Below the pieces are notes generated by a model. That model was given only the letters and a program-made list of their open reading frames with translations, made no database searches and had not been told where the DNA came from. Positions 52,496 through 61,624 of a stretch of 64,000 nt of DNA are shown one piece after another. Position 1 is the first letter of the stretch; every line of letters begins with the position of its first letter. The stretch comes from Agaribacter marinus (lineage in GTDB: Bacteria > Pseudomonadota > Gammaproteobacteria > Enterobacterales > Alteromonadaceae): NCBI RefSeq assembly GCF_030160655.1, contig NZ_BSOT01000005.1, forward strand, positions 186,001-250,000, in the 5' to 3' direction. A program made the position numbers and the translations under genes.

Positions 52496-54868
52496 ATGAA
52501 AAAGAATTTTATAGTCTTGTCCGTTATTGCATTAGTTTCTGCTGGATTGTTTGCAGCAGACAGTGAACATAAAAATAAGGGTGACCGACCTGGGCACGTG
52601 ATGAAAGACGTCATCCCAAAAGACCAAATACCACCTTCGCCTGTTTTGAATGTTGCGCAAGCGCTAAAGTCTTTTGTTGTGCAAGATGGTTTTGCGATTG
52701 AGAATGTCGTATCCGAACCAAATGTGTTTAATCCGGTAGCGATGGTGTTCGACGCCAATGGACGTATGTGGGTTGCTGAAATGACGCGGTATATGCCTGA
52801 TACCAAAGGTACTGGAGAGTTTGTACCTGAAGGTAATATTGCTATTCTTGAAGATCAAAATGGTGATGGTAAGGTCGATAAACGCACAGTATTTCTAAAC
52901 GATATTATTTTGCCGCGCACGATATCCTTAGTAAAAGGCGGTATTTTCTATGCTGATCATACTCAACTGTTTTTTACCGAAGTGATAGAAAAAGACGGCG
53001 AAATTAGGCCTGGGATGCGGGAGGTTGTTGATCCCACTTACGCTAAGGGCGGTAATCTCGAGCACAAACCAAATACGATGCTGTATGGTATGGATGATTG
53101 GTATTACAACGCTAAAAGTAATATTAAATATAAAGTTTTACCGTTAACTGAAGAAGTACCGGTAAATGCAGAAGAGATATACACAAATAAATACTGGAAG
53201 CTTGTGAGAGCAAAGGGCGCATGGCGAGGGCAGTGGGGAGTGTCCATGGATGATTATGGTCGCTTATATCACAATGGCAATAGTTCTCCCTTAAGTGGTG
53301 AGTATATGATGCCAGGTACGCTATTAAATAATCCTGAGTTTTGGCCAAAAACACCTGCAAAAAGAGTTGGTAGTAACACTATCTATTCTGTAAGAATGAA
53401 TCCCGGCGTTAATCGTGGTTATATGGAGAACACCTTGGTTCAAGACAAAGGTGAAAATTGGGGCAAACTTAAAGGGTTTACCGCCGCCAGCGGCAGTGTC
53501 GTATATCGAGGTGATAATTTCCCGGCTAAATATTACGGAATAGGTATTACACCAGAACCAGCAGGGAATTTGATTTCGGCTCGGTACATACAAGAGAAGA
53601 AAGGCGAGATTAGCGGCTCTCTTGTGTTCCCTAAGGCTGAAATTTTAGCGTCTACAGATGAGCGTTTCAGGCCAGTTAACCTATATACCGCGCCAGATGG
53701 GTCTCTTTATTTACTCGATATGTACCATGGGATATTGCAACATAAAGAATTCATGACTACGTATTTAAGTGATCAAATCCACGCTCGTGATCTCGATAAA
53801 AATAACAATACAATGGGGCGTATTTATCGCCTTCGTTATAAAGGCAGACCGCTTGGTGAGCAACCTCGCTTAGTTGACCTAAGTAATGCTGAACTTATCG
53901 CTCATCTCGGACACAAAAACGGTTGGTGGCGCGATGCTGCTAGGCGCCTGTTAGTGCAAAATGCTGATGCCTCAGTCGTGCCGGCGATTAAAAAATTAAT
54001 GTTTGATACGCATGATCATATTGTAAAAATCAATGCCCTATGGACGATTCATGGCCTTAAAGGCATTGATCTAAAAACGGCAATGCATGCGCTGTCATCC
54101 GACAATACTAAAGTAAAAATAGCTGCGGTAGCGACTGCTACCCAACTACCGACTATTAATCATCAGGTATTTGTGGATGCGTTAATTGACGAAATGAAAG
54201 GCAATTTTGAGTTGAGTATAAATGCATCAGCATACGCATTTGCATTTAATACCCCGTCCAAATTCAATATTTCGACCTATACTTTACAAGAATTTTCGGA
54301 TTTCCCCTTAGTTATCGAGGCGGTAGCAAGTGGTTTGGGGAGTGATTCTAAGACGTTCTTAGACTTACATGACGGTGAGTTTCCAAATTCTACATTCATG
54401 AATATCATGCATAACTTAGGAAAGCGACCAGAAGAGCGCACAAATCGTGAACAATTGTCTGCGCTAGGTAAAAAGCTTTACGATGACGGTAAGGCACTTT
54501 ACAACGGTCAAGCCGGCTGTTTTGGTTGCCACGGTGTTAATGGTGATGGTGTTGATGGTTTAGGTCCAACATTTTGGAAGAGTGAATGGGTAATTGACAG
54601 TAAAGACAAACTAAACAAAGTGTTATTACATGGTTTATCGGGGCCTATATGGGTAAATAGAAGATTAATTAACACGCCTGCGGTGATGCCCGGTCTTGCA
54701 AATCATCCGTCTATTGGAGACAAAGAGCTCGCTGCAATAAGTACCTATATACGCAATAGCTGGGGGAATTCAGCTGATATTGATGGTCATGTATCTGCCG
54801 ACGATGTAAAAAAAGTTCGTGAAGAAACTAAAGACAGACAAACCCCTTATACTCAAAAAGATTTCTAA
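52496..54868 (+). CDS. PVC-type heme-binding beta-propeller/HEAT cytochrome c protein
   Basis: A 790-residue periplasmic protein. The signal peptide is MKKNFIVLSVIALVSAGLFA. The N-terminal membrane-bound dehydrogenase-type propeller covers about 50-460 (NPVAMVFDANGRMWVAEMTR, DQNGDGKVDKRTVF, RPVNLYTAPDGSLYLLDMYH), then HEAT-like helical repeats about 465-600, then a C-terminal cytochrome c domain with CFGCH at 675-679 and a likely Met ligand in AVMPGL. This architecture is typical of Planctomycetes/Verrucomicrobia, where it is linked to sugar or alcohol oxidation. It is divergent from a sulfatase gene, so a role in oxidising a product of a sulfated glycan is inferred. Confidence 0.9.
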   Translation: MKKNFIVLSVIALVSAGLFAADSEHKNKGDRPGHVMKDVIPKDQIPPSPVLNVAQALKSFVVQDGFAIENVVSEPNVFNPVAMVFDANGRMWVAEMTRYMPDTKGTGEFVPEGNIAILEDQNGDGKVDKRTVFLNDIILPRTISLVKGGIFYADHTQLFFTEVIEKDGEIRPGMREVVDPTYAKGGNLEHKPNTMLYGMDDWYYNAKSNIKYKVLPLTEEVPVNAEEIYTNKYWKLVRAKGAWRGQWGVSMDDYGRLYHNGNSSPLSGEYMMPGTLLNNPEFWPKTPAKRVGSNTIYSVRMNPGVNRGYMENTLVQDKGENWGKLKGFTAASGSVVYRGDNFPAKYYGIGITPEPAGNLISARYIQEKKGEISGSLVFPKAEILASTDERFRPVNLYTAPDGSLYLLDMYHGILQHKEFMTTYLSDQIHARDLDKNNNTMGRIYRLRYKGRPLGEQPRLVDLSNAELIAHLGHKNGWWRDAARRLLVQNADASVVPAIKKLMFDTHDHIVKINALWTIHGLKGIDLKTAMHALSSDNTKVKIAAVATATQLPTINHQVFVDALIDEMKGNFELSINASAYAFAFNTPSKFNISTYTLQEFSDFPLVIEAVASGLGSDSKTFLDLHDGEFPNSTFMNIMHNLGKRPEERTNREQLSALGKKLYDDGKALYNGQAGCFGCHGVNGDGVDGLGPTFWKSEWVIDSKDKLNKVLLHGLSGPIWVNRRLINTPAVMPGLANHPSIGDKELAAISTYIRNSWGNSADIDGHVSADDVKKVREETKDRQTPYTQKDF

Positions 54869-54881
54869 CTATTGTTTTGAT

Positions 54882-54911
54882 GCTCACTTTCCTTGTATAG
54901 CGAAAGTGAGC
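54882..54911 (+). terminator. Hairpin after the PVC heme protein gene
   Basis: The 9-bp perfect stem GCTCACTTT / AAAGTGAGC has a 12-base loop. No T-run follows, so it may be a weak or Rho-assisted terminator. Confidence 0.5.
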
Positions 54912-54969
54912 GTAGCTTAACGCCTGCTGCTACATTCAGACTGAACTATAAAAATATTGGTGAGTCTAT

Positions 54970-55815
54970 GTGCTAATTCTGAATTATGCGCATTATTTAT
55001 TGAAAGACATCGATATAGGCAAACACAATGTAGACCGCACTCCACCGCGTGCGCAAGATTCAGCGTGGTACAAAAAGCATTTACTTATATCATTAGTTAC
55101 TCATATGTTGATTAGTTTGTGTGTATTGTTAGTGCCATCAATAAAAAGCAAAGATATAACGCGTATCAAACGTCAGGCGGAGCCGGTTAAAAGCTATTTA
55201 ACAGTAATGCCACGACCTACGATAGATAAAGAAATACAATCTTCACCTAGAGTTGCAGAACAACAACGCTATGCGCTTGAAACAGATACATCAAAATTGA
55301 ATACAGAAACAAATGACGACGCTAAACGTGCTCTCTCATCAGAAAGTTCAGACATTGCGACACCTACGATGGAGCAAAGCAACTTGGCAGAATCAAAGCA
55401 AATTGTTGCAGCTGCTGCTCAGATTGTGCCTGAGCCTATACTCAAGGTAATTGACGAAGCCTCAACAAATGAACCACATGAATTTTCAGTTACAATTGAT
55501 AAGCGTTCGATTGCTGATGCTGTTAGAGATTATCAAATACAGCTAGATGCTGAAACGATTTCTGCAATTGCGAAAGACGCATCTATGGTTTATCAACAAA
55601 AGAAATTGTCACCCAATATAGATACGTCGGTTAAACCAACAGAAGAACTCATGCAAGCCAGGCGTCGGCGAATTGAGGTAGATTGCAGCCGCAGCATTAA
55701 AAAAGTATTCGCTAATATATCATCGCTGACTGGCGGTAGAGTTGAATGTAGAACATCAAATGCATTTCAACAGTTCATTGATAAACGCCTCTATAAAGGC
55801 GAGGAGAAAGAATGA
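54970..55815 (+). CDS. Membrane-anchored protein of unknown function
   Basis: A 281-residue protein with a GTG start at 54970 and one transmembrane helix (HLLISLVTHMLISLCVLLVP, about residues 37-57) after a cytoplasmic N-terminus. A long polar region follows (Ser/Thr/Glu/Ala-rich, about 60-200) and a small C-terminal part with two Cys (VDCSRSIKKVFANI and GRVECRTSNAF). The layout recalls TonB/TolA-like envelope-spanning proteins, but the C-terminal domain is not TonB. It is 100 bp downstream of the heme protein gene and separated by a hairpin. Confidence 0.65.
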   Translation: MLILNYAHYLLKDIDIGKHNVDRTPPRAQDSAWYKKHLLISLVTHMLISLCVLLVPSIKSKDITRIKRQAEPVKSYLTVMPRPTIDKEIQSSPRVAEQQRYALETDTSKLNTETNDDAKRALSSESSDIATPTMEQSNLAESKQIVAAAAQIVPEPILKVIDEASTNEPHEFSVTIDKRSIADAVRDYQIQLDAETISAIAKDASMVYQQKKLSPNIDTSVKPTEELMQARRRRIEVDCSRSIKKVFANISSLTGGRVECRTSNAFQQFIDKRLYKGEEKE

Positions 55816-56013
55816 GTGTTTTATAACGTTTGTATATATTTAAAAGCCATTACAATCAAATACTTATGATCTTGTGTTTTGTAAATGTAAAACCTTTGTT
55901 TACTAAAAGCAACTTGAGTAAAAACTTTAACAATTATTTAACTCGATTTTACTTGAACTGTTTAATATTTGTACCTAATGTGTATAAGGAAAATACACAC
56001 GAGGAACTTATTA

Positions 56014-56322
56014 ATGAGTTTTAAAAAGAGTTATTTGAAAACCAAACCTATTTGCAAAGTCACCTTTAAAATAACAAGTGAAGAAGCTAAAAAAGCTAGA
56101 GAAGTCAAGTTAGTCGGCGACTTTAATACGTGGGATGAAGCAGCAAAGCCAATGAAGCGCCTTAAAAATGGCGGTTTTACCCAAACGGTTGATCTTCCGG
56201 TTGAGCAGTCTTATCAATTTCGTTACTTGATAGATGACGAGGCATGGGAAAATGACTGGAACGCAGATGCTTATGTGCCAAACGGCATGTCTGGTGACGA
56301 TAACTCGGTCGTGCAAGTCTAG
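56014..56322 (+). CDS. Isoamylase early-set (CBM48/glycogen-binding-like) protein
   Basis: A 102-residue protein that is a single E-set domain. The start is ATG 56014 (MSFKKSYLKTKPICKVTF), preceded by GAGGAA; upstream frames are non-coding. The motifs VKLVGDFNTWDEAAKPMKRL, then GGFTQTVDLPVEQSYQFRYL and DDEAWENDWNADAY match AMPK-beta/CBM48 glycogen-binding modules ('GdFN.W......m'). Stand-alone versions are common in marine bacteria and probably bind alpha-glucans; no catalytic domain is attached. Confidence 0.87.
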   Translation: MSFKKSYLKTKPICKVTFKITSEEAKKAREVKLVGDFNTWDEAAKPMKRLKNGGFTQTVDLPVEQSYQFRYLIDDEAWENDWNADAYVPNGMSGDDNSVVQV

Positions 56323-56370
56323 TATTATCAACGATTATATCTACCGGCGCTAAAGAATTACTTTGAGCGT

Positions 56371-56403
56371 GCAGCTTTAGCGAGTTTTACAAACTAAAGC
56401 TGC
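56371..56403. terminator. Hairpin between convergent genes
   Basis: The 10-bp perfect stem GCAGCTTTAG / CTAAAGCTGC has loop CGAGTTTTACAAA. No long T-run on either side, but the position between convergent stops fits a terminator. Confidence 0.55.
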
Positions 56404-56419
56404 ATGTTTAAAAAATGGC

Positions 56420-56911
56420 TTAAGCCTCTGACAGCAGAGGTACTATATCTTTTTCTATATCTGACGGTTTAGTGATTGGGGCATAACGTTTAAGGACTTT
56501 ACCATCTTTACTAATCAAGAATTTAGTGAAGTTCCATTTTATGTTTTTACTCCCAAAGATGCCTGCTGCCTCTTCCTTAAGGTAGCTAAAAAGAGGTAAG
56601 GCATTGTCTCCATTCACATCAATTTTGCTTGAAAGTGGGAAGCTAACCCCATAGTTTTTTTGACAAAATTGGGCAATTTCTTCATTGTTCCCCGGTTCTT
56701 GGTGCTTAAATTGGTCACACGGAAAACCGATGATGGTAAAGTCTCTATCTTTAAATTGTCTGTATAAGATCTCTAGTCCTTCATACTGTGGGGTAAAGCC
56801 ACATTTACTTGCAGTGTTTACTATTAACACCACTTTCCCGGCATAGTCGTTAAATGATACTTCTTGACCATTGTTGTGCATGAATGAATAGTCATAGACA
56901 GTCGTCGTCAT
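56420..56911 (-). CDS. Glutathione peroxidase (Cys type)
   Basis: A 163-residue thiol peroxidase of the GPX/BtuE family. The catalytic Cys37 is in NTASKCGFTPQYEGLE, the Gln in IGFPCDQF (Gln67), and Trp/Asn in KWNFTKFLI complete the tetrad. A second Cys in FPCDQF and one in QFCQKNYG suggest thioredoxin-type recycling as in most bacterial members. Reduces hydrogen and lipid peroxides in the cytoplasm. It is convergent with the CBM48-like gene. Confidence 0.93.
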   Translation of the reverse strand: MTTTVYDYSFMHNNGQEVSFNDYAGKVVLIVNTASKCGFTPQYEGLEILYRQFKDRDFTIIGFPCDQFKHQEPGNNEEIAQFCQKNYGVSFPLSSKIDVNGDNALPLFSYLKEEAAGIFGSKNIKWNFTKFLISKDGKVLKRYAPITKPSDIEKDIVPLLSEA

Positions 56912-57088
56912 TATATTTTACCTACATAAAAGTGAAGTCGCGTCACGTTCAAATATGTAGTTCACATATCTGCGTTGTTTGGTGATAGTAACATCTGTGA
57001 ATGTTTGCTAGCAAAGATGCATGTATTGTTGCAATATTTACTTTACTGCTTCCACTAGGTTTACACAATTTGAATAACGATAATTGGC

Positions 57089-57892
57089 ATGCAAACAGTA
57101 TCTGAAAAGAAAGGCCGACTACATAAAGCATATTACCGCAACGGAGAGCACCATAGGGCTGGCGCAGATGTTTCGTTTGGCGATATTGTCAAGTTTTTCG
57201 GTTTTCGAGCCATAAATATTGGGCGGTGGGTGACAAAAGAAGAACAACAAATTGCCGCCAATCTCTTTTTTGATGCACTATGTGATTTGATGCTAATTCT
57301 CAATGTACCTGAACAAGTAATATCGTTGCGTGGGCGCTTATCTTTGGGTTTTGGTGTAGGCGGTCGTAAACATTCATGTGCGCATTATGATGCGAGTAAA
57401 CATCAATTGAGTTTGGCAAAAAACGCAGGCGGTGGTTCGCTTGCCCATGAGTGGTTTCACGCATTTGACCATTATATTTGTGACAAAGTCTTTGAGAATT
57501 GCAAACCGTATATGTTTGCTTCAGAAACATGGTTGAATGAAAATCACAAATTTATTGACCATCCATTAAACTTGATGCTTTCAAAGGCTTTTGGCGCAGT
57601 GTTTCTGGATGCTAAAAGTGGTAGCGCAAGCGCACTCATGCAAAATAGTATTCATGCGGATGCTCAATATAAAATATTCTATTATGCCAGACCGCAAGAA
57701 GTGGCTGCTCGCGCGTTTGAACGTGTTGTTCAAGAGCATCAAATTAAAAACACATTTCTTGTTGCGGGCACAAAACAAAGTAACGAAGCCAGTATAGGTT
57801 TATATCCTAGTGGCACAGATTTACAAAACATCGCCCATTTTATCTCTGAGTATTTTCTCCATTTAGCGCGTTCTCGGTGTTTGTCAAACTAG
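57089..57892 (+). CDS. CLCA_X family protein with HExxH motif
   Basis: A 267-residue cytoplasmic protein of the CLCA_X/LPD1-related group found in Vibrio and Alteromonas relatives. The likely metallopeptidase motif HEWFH is at residues 120-124 (SLAHEWFHAFDHYI), after LSLGFGVGGRKHSCAHYDAS. A late ARPQEVAARAFERVVQEH supplies the conserved Glu expected as third zinc ligand. Similar domains occur in large polyvalent phage proteins, so phage origin is possible. No cellular role is known. Confidence 0.8.
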   Translation: MQTVSEKKGRLHKAYYRNGEHHRAGADVSFGDIVKFFGFRAINIGRWVTKEEQQIAANLFFDALCDLMLILNVPEQVISLRGRLSLGFGVGGRKHSCAHYDASKHQLSLAKNAGGGSLAHEWFHAFDHYICDKVFENCKPYMFASETWLNENHKFIDHPLNLMLSKAFGAVFLDAKSGSASALMQNSIHADAQYKIFYYARPQEVAARAFERVVQEHQIKNTFLVAGTKQSNEASIGLYPSGTDLQNIAHFISEYFLHLARSRCLSN

Positions 57893-58235
57893 ATACCGCG
57901 CTTTAGCCGCTGACTTCTCTGGTGTATAGATTTCTGAGTCTCCCGATTTACGCCAGTTTGAGCCTAAATGCATAGCCAAAAATCAGTATGTATCCAGTCA
58001 ACATATGATAAACATGAATTTTGTTCATGAATTAATGAAATAAAAACATTTTTATTCATCTAATTAAGCAAGTATAAAACACATTATTCGCTTTGCTCTG
58101 CACGAGATTACGGTCGATCCTTCAAATTTATGCTAGTTGTATTACGTCGACGATGAAGTTTACTGACCTAGGGTAGCAAGTAAGAGAAGAGAATACATTC
58201 AGGTTTTATGACAAAGAATTGGATAATAGATCGCC
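57893..58235. other. Regulatory region upstream of the methionine synthase genes
   Basis: A 343-bp stretch without genes. It holds a MetR-type box at 58015-58027 and, right after it, a second imperfect palindrome (ATGAAATAAAAA / TTTTTATTCAT, about 58032-58057). Confidence 0.6.
58013..58029. promoter_or_regulatory. MetR-type box
   Basis: CATGAATTTTGTTCATG contains TGAATTTTGTTCA (58015-58027), an exact fit to the MetR consensus TGAANNNNNTTCA, with one more palindromic base pair step on each side. It lies about 210 bp before the mesX start; a MetR-like regulator is encoded two genes later. Confidence 0.65.
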
Positions 58236-59213
58236 ATGAATAAACAGTTTACATTTACAATTAAGAACATTTGTCTCGATGAACATTATCGACCCTCTGA
58301 CAATACGCGGATAACGACAAACTTTGCTAATTTGGCAAGAGGAGAGAATCGCCAACAGAACTTACGCAGTGCGTTAAAGATGATAGACAATCGTTTCAAT
58401 GCATTGGCCCACTGGGACAACCCTGAAGGTGACCGTTACTCAGTTGAGCTTGACATTGTTTCTGTCAATATAGGTATTGATGGCAATGGACTGGCTTTCC
58501 CGTCAATTGAAGTGTTAAAAACCAATATTGTTGATAATAAAACCAACGAACGTATTGAAGGCATTGTCGGGAATAACTTTTCGTCTTATGTGCGAGACTA
58601 TGATTTCAATGTATTGTTGTCTGATCACAATAAGGGGCGACAACAATTTAGTATTCCAGATAACTTTGGCGAACTACATGGCAAACTGTTTAAATACTTT
58701 ATAAATTCAGATGTTTATAAACAACATTTTAAAAAGCCACCTGTCATCTGTCTGAGTGTTTCAGATAACAAAACCTATCATCGAACTGAAAATCAACATC
58801 CTGTGCTGGGATTCGAATATTTGCCTAATGCGTCCTCCTTGACCGAGCAGTACTTCAAAAAGATGGGCTTGAGCGTTCGTTATTTTATGCCGGCTAATAG
58901 TGTTGCGCCTTTAGCGTTCTATTTTTTTGGCGATTTACTCAATGATTACAGTAATCTCGAACTCATAAGTACCATTAGCACAATGGAAACGTTCCAAAAA
59001 ATTTACCGACCTGAAATTTATAATGCGAACGCGGTTGCTGGGCATCGTTATAAACCAAGTTTAACAAATCAAGATCATTCGCTAACCAACGTTGTCTACG
59101 ATCGAAAAGAACGGAGTAAATTGGCTATTCAGCAGGGAAAATTTGCAGAAGAACACTTCATAAAACCATATCAAACGATGCTTGATCAATGGTCAACCAA
59201 TTTCGCACGTTAA
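58236..59213 (+). CDS. mesX: MesX (DUF1852), partner of methionine synthase MesD
   Basis: A 325-residue protein of the DUF1852 family, reported to be required together with MesD for methionine synthesis in bacteria that use this pair. Sequence landmarks: FTFTIKNICLDEHYRPSDNT, RITTNFANLARGENRQQNLR, NALAHWDNPEGDRYSVELDI, FPSIEVLKTNIVDNKTNERI and HPVLGFEYLPNASSLTEQYF. No signal peptide. It lies 27 bp upstream of mesD. Exact chemistry is unresolved; oxygen dependence has been described for the system. Confidence 0.88.
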   Translation: MNKQFTFTIKNICLDEHYRPSDNTRITTNFANLARGENRQQNLRSALKMIDNRFNALAHWDNPEGDRYSVELDIVSVNIGIDGNGLAFPSIEVLKTNIVDNKTNERIEGIVGNNFSSYVRDYDFNVLLSDHNKGRQQFSIPDNFGELHGKLFKYFINSDVYKQHFKKPPVICLSVSDNKTYHRTENQHPVLGFEYLPNASSLTEQYFKKMGLSVRYFMPANSVAPLAFYFFGDLLNDYSNLELISTISTMETFQKIYRPEIYNANAVAGHRYKPSLTNQDHSLTNVVYDRKERSKLAIQQGKFAEEHFIKPYQTMLDQWSTNFAR

Positions 59214-59240
59214 ATAACTAAAAGGTACAACACATTTACC

Positions 59241-60266
59241 ATGAAAACACTATTACCCACGTCAACTGCTGGCAGTTTACCTAAGCCATCGTGGCTGGCA
59301 CAACCCGAAACGCTATGGTCTCCTTGGGCATTGGAAGGGGAGGCCTTAGTTGAAGGCAAGCACGATGCTTTGAGATTGTCATTACAAGAACAACAAAAAG
59401 TTGGTATTGATATTGTGAGTGATGGCGAACAAACACGCCAGCATTTTGTGACAACGTTTATTGAACATTTGACTGGTGTTGATTTTGAGAATCGTAGAAC
59501 CGTTAAAATTCGCGACCGTTATGACGCTAAGGTGCCCACGGTGGTAGGGAAGGTTTCTCGCCCTAAGTCGGTGTTTGTTGAGGATGCTAAATTCTTGCGC
59601 CAGCAAACTGATAAGCCAATTAAGTGGGCTTTACCAGGTCCTATGACGATGATAGATACGCTTTATGATGCGCATTATCAAAGTCGCAAAAAACTCGCTT
59701 GGGAGTTTGCTAAAATCCTCAATCAAGAAGCGAAAGACTTAGAAGCAGTAGGTGTAGATATTATTCAATTTGATGAACCCGCCTTTAACGTATTTTTTGA
59801 TGACGTTAATGAATGGGGAATTGCTTGTTTGGAGAGGGCGGTTGAGGGGCTTAAGTGTGAAACGGCGGTACATATTTGCTACGGTTACGGTATTAAGGCC
59901 AACACCGATTGGAAAAAGTCATTGGGAACTGAATGGCGACAGTATGAAGAAATCTTCCCAAAACTAAAAGAATCTTCTATTGATATTATCTCGCTAGAAT
60001 GTCATAACTCTCGTGTGCCAATTGAGCTGTTAGCTCTCATTCGAGGTAAAAAAGTGATGGTAGGTGCTATTGACGTGGCTACCGACACCATTGAGTCTGC
60101 TGAGGATGTTGCAAATACATTACGCGAAGCGCTCAAATATGTAGATGCTGACAAACTATACCCCTGCACAAACTGCGGTATGGCGCCGTTGTCTCGTGAC
60201 GTTGCAAGAGGGAAGCTCAGTGCATTGCACGCGGGTGCAGAAATCGTCCGAAGAGAGATCTCTTAG
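59241..60266 (+). CDS. mesD: Folate-independent methionine synthase MesD (core MetE fold)
   Basis: A 341-residue protein corresponding to the catalytic C-terminal half of MetE. Substrate/zinc motifs: LLPTSTAGSLPKPSWLAQPE at the start (the 'TT.iGS.P' strand), IVSDGEQTRQHFVTTFIEHL, VDIIQFDEPAF, and the zinc ligands VHICYGYG (His, Cys), SLECHNSR (Glu) and PCTNCGMAPL (Cys). It lacks the N-terminal half of MetE (about 750 residues in full). With mesX directly upstream this is the MesD type, which does not use methyl-folates. It transfers a methyl group to homocysteine from an unknown donor. Confidence 0.9.
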   Translation: MKTLLPTSTAGSLPKPSWLAQPETLWSPWALEGEALVEGKHDALRLSLQEQQKVGIDIVSDGEQTRQHFVTTFIEHLTGVDFENRRTVKIRDRYDAKVPTVVGKVSRPKSVFVEDAKFLRQQTDKPIKWALPGPMTMIDTLYDAHYQSRKKLAWEFAKILNQEAKDLEAVGVDIIQFDEPAFNVFFDDVNEWGIACLERAVEGLKCETAVHICYGYGIKANTDWKKSLGTEWRQYEEIFPKLKESSIDIISLECHNSRVPIELLALIRGKKVMVGAIDVATDTIESAEDVANTLREALKYVDADKLYPCTNCGMAPLSRDVARGKLSALHAGAEIVRREIS

Positions 60267-60289
60267 ACGTTAAATACTGGAGTTAAGAT

Positions 60290-61174
60290 GTGTTAGAGAG
60301 GATCCATTTAGAAATACTCACGGCGATAAAGGCGCATGGCACGCTTACTAAGGCAGCCGATTCTTTGCATCTATCTCAATCAGCACTGAGTCACAGTATT
60401 AAAAAGCTCGAAGGTCAAATTGCGACGCCAATATGGGAAAAAGAGGGTCGTAATTTGCGCCTTACTGATGCTGGAGAACACATTCAGACGCTGGCAAATA
60501 GAGTTTTGCCTCAGCTAGTACACACAGAGTTAGTGCTGAATCAGATTGCGAAAGGCGAAGCTGGATCGTTGCGTATTGGGATGGAGTGTCATCCGTGTTA
60601 CCAATGGTTGCTCAGAGTTATTCACCCCTACCTTCAGAAATGGCCAAATATTGATATGGATGTGAAGCAGGCATTCCAGTTCGGTGCATTAGGTGCGTTA
60701 CTTAGCTACGAAATAGACGTATTGATTACACCTGATCCTCTGTTCACCCCTAAAATCGACTATATCCCAGTGTTTGACTACGAGCATCGACTCGTCGTTG
60801 CTGCCTCACACACACTGGCAAAGCAAGACAATGTATTACCTCATCAGTTAAGTGAAGAGGTCCTTTTCAGTTACCCAGTTGAACCGCTAAGGCTTGATAT
60901 CTTTAGCCAATTTCTTAATCCGGCAAAGTGTTCTGTAAAGAAACACAAGAATATTGAAACGACTGAAATCATGCTTCAGATGGTTGCCGCAGGCCGCGGC
61001 GTGTGCGCTTTGCCTGGTTGGTTAGTAGATGAATATGCCAAATCAATGCCGATTAAAAGCCTTCGTTTTGGGGAAAAAGGTATTAGTAAACAGATCTTTG
61101 TAGGTGTTCGTAATACCGAGCAGGACATTGATTATTTAGATGACTTTATTGCGCAGGCGAAAAAGACAAAGTGA
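60290..61174 (+). CDS. MetR-like LysR-family regulator
   Basis: A 294-residue LysR-type activator starting at GTG 60290 after GGAGT. The helix-turn-helix is ILTAIKAHGTLTKAADSLHL followed by SQSALSHSIKKLEGQI. The effector domain has LRIGMECHPCYQWLLRVIHP (the MetR-like 'ie.H.C..WL.P' region), and FQFGALGALLSYEIDVLITP, MVAAGRGVCALPGWLVDEYA, matching MetR, which senses homocysteine. It is 23 bp after mesD and likely in the same transcript; the box at 58013-58029 is its probable target. Confidence 0.9.
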   Translation: MLERIHLEILTAIKAHGTLTKAADSLHLSQSALSHSIKKLEGQIATPIWEKEGRNLRLTDAGEHIQTLANRVLPQLVHTELVLNQIAKGEAGSLRIGMECHPCYQWLLRVIHPYLQKWPNIDMDVKQAFQFGALGALLSYEIDVLITPDPLFTPKIDYIPVFDYEHRLVVAASHTLAKQDNVLPHQLSEEVLFSYPVEPLRLDIFSQFLNPAKCSVKKHKNIETTEIMLQMVAAGRGVCALPGWLVDEYAKSMPIKSLRFGEKGISKQIFVGVRNTEQDIDYLDDFIAQAKKTK

Positions 61175-61183
61175 TTAAGTTCT

Positions 61184-61204
61184 GGGATATTTTGCTTATA
61201 TCCC
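61184..61204. terminator. Short hairpin between convergent genes
   Basis: The 7-bp stem GGGATAT / ATATCCC has loop TTTGCTT. It overlaps the stop codon of the GlcG-like gene; no strong T-run. Confidence 0.45.
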
Positions 61205-61624
61205 TAGCTTGTCTTTAATTGCACTAAGACCGATATTGGCAAGTTCGATATCAACAGATTCTTCGAGTCCGCTAACAGCGACAGCCCCAATTAATTGGTT
61301 TTGGTAAAAAACAGGTAATCCACCGCCCCAACCAACAAAGTTATCGTCACCGTAATAAGCAATATCGAAGCTATCTACTGGATCTTTTACCGCGTTGCCA
61401 ATTAATTTTGTTTCTGTTCTATCGCGCGCAGCCGTCCATGCTTTGTTCCTGGCAATGTTAATCGCCGGAAGAGGGGCATTGCCAACGCGTAGTAAGGCTA
61501 TTAACTCGCCACTTGCATCTGCTACTGCGATAACTGCGCCTTCACTACGTTCAATTAAGGCTTCTTCTACAGCGGCAATAGCGACCTTAGCGTCGTGGTA
61601 ATCGAGAGAGTTTGTTGTTTTCAT
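61196..61624 (-). CDS. GlcG/HbpS family heme-binding-like protein
   Basis: A 142-residue protein of the DUF336/GlcG/HbpS family. The conserved order is seen: AVIAVADASGELIALLRVGN, NIARNKAWTAARDRTET, GWGGGLPVFYQNQLIGAVAV and SGLEESVDIELANIGL ('GG.Pi...G..iGaiGVSG.....D'). Some members bind heme or act near glycolate or cob(I)alamin metabolism; others are unstudied. No signal peptide. It follows the met locus in convergent orientation, with no evident link. Confidence 0.87.
   Translation of the reverse strand: MKTTNSLDYHDAKVAIAAVEEALIERSEGAVIAVADASGELIALLRVGNAPLPAINIARNKAWTAARDRTETKLIGNAVKDPVDSFDIAYYGDDNFVGWGGGLPVFYQNQLIGAVAVSGLEESVDIELANIGLSAIKDKLGI

Noticed and set aside
55830..56024. Plus-strand open frame of 64 codons before the CBM48-like gene
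   Set aside because: AT-rich, no ribosome binding site, overlaps the true start at 56014.
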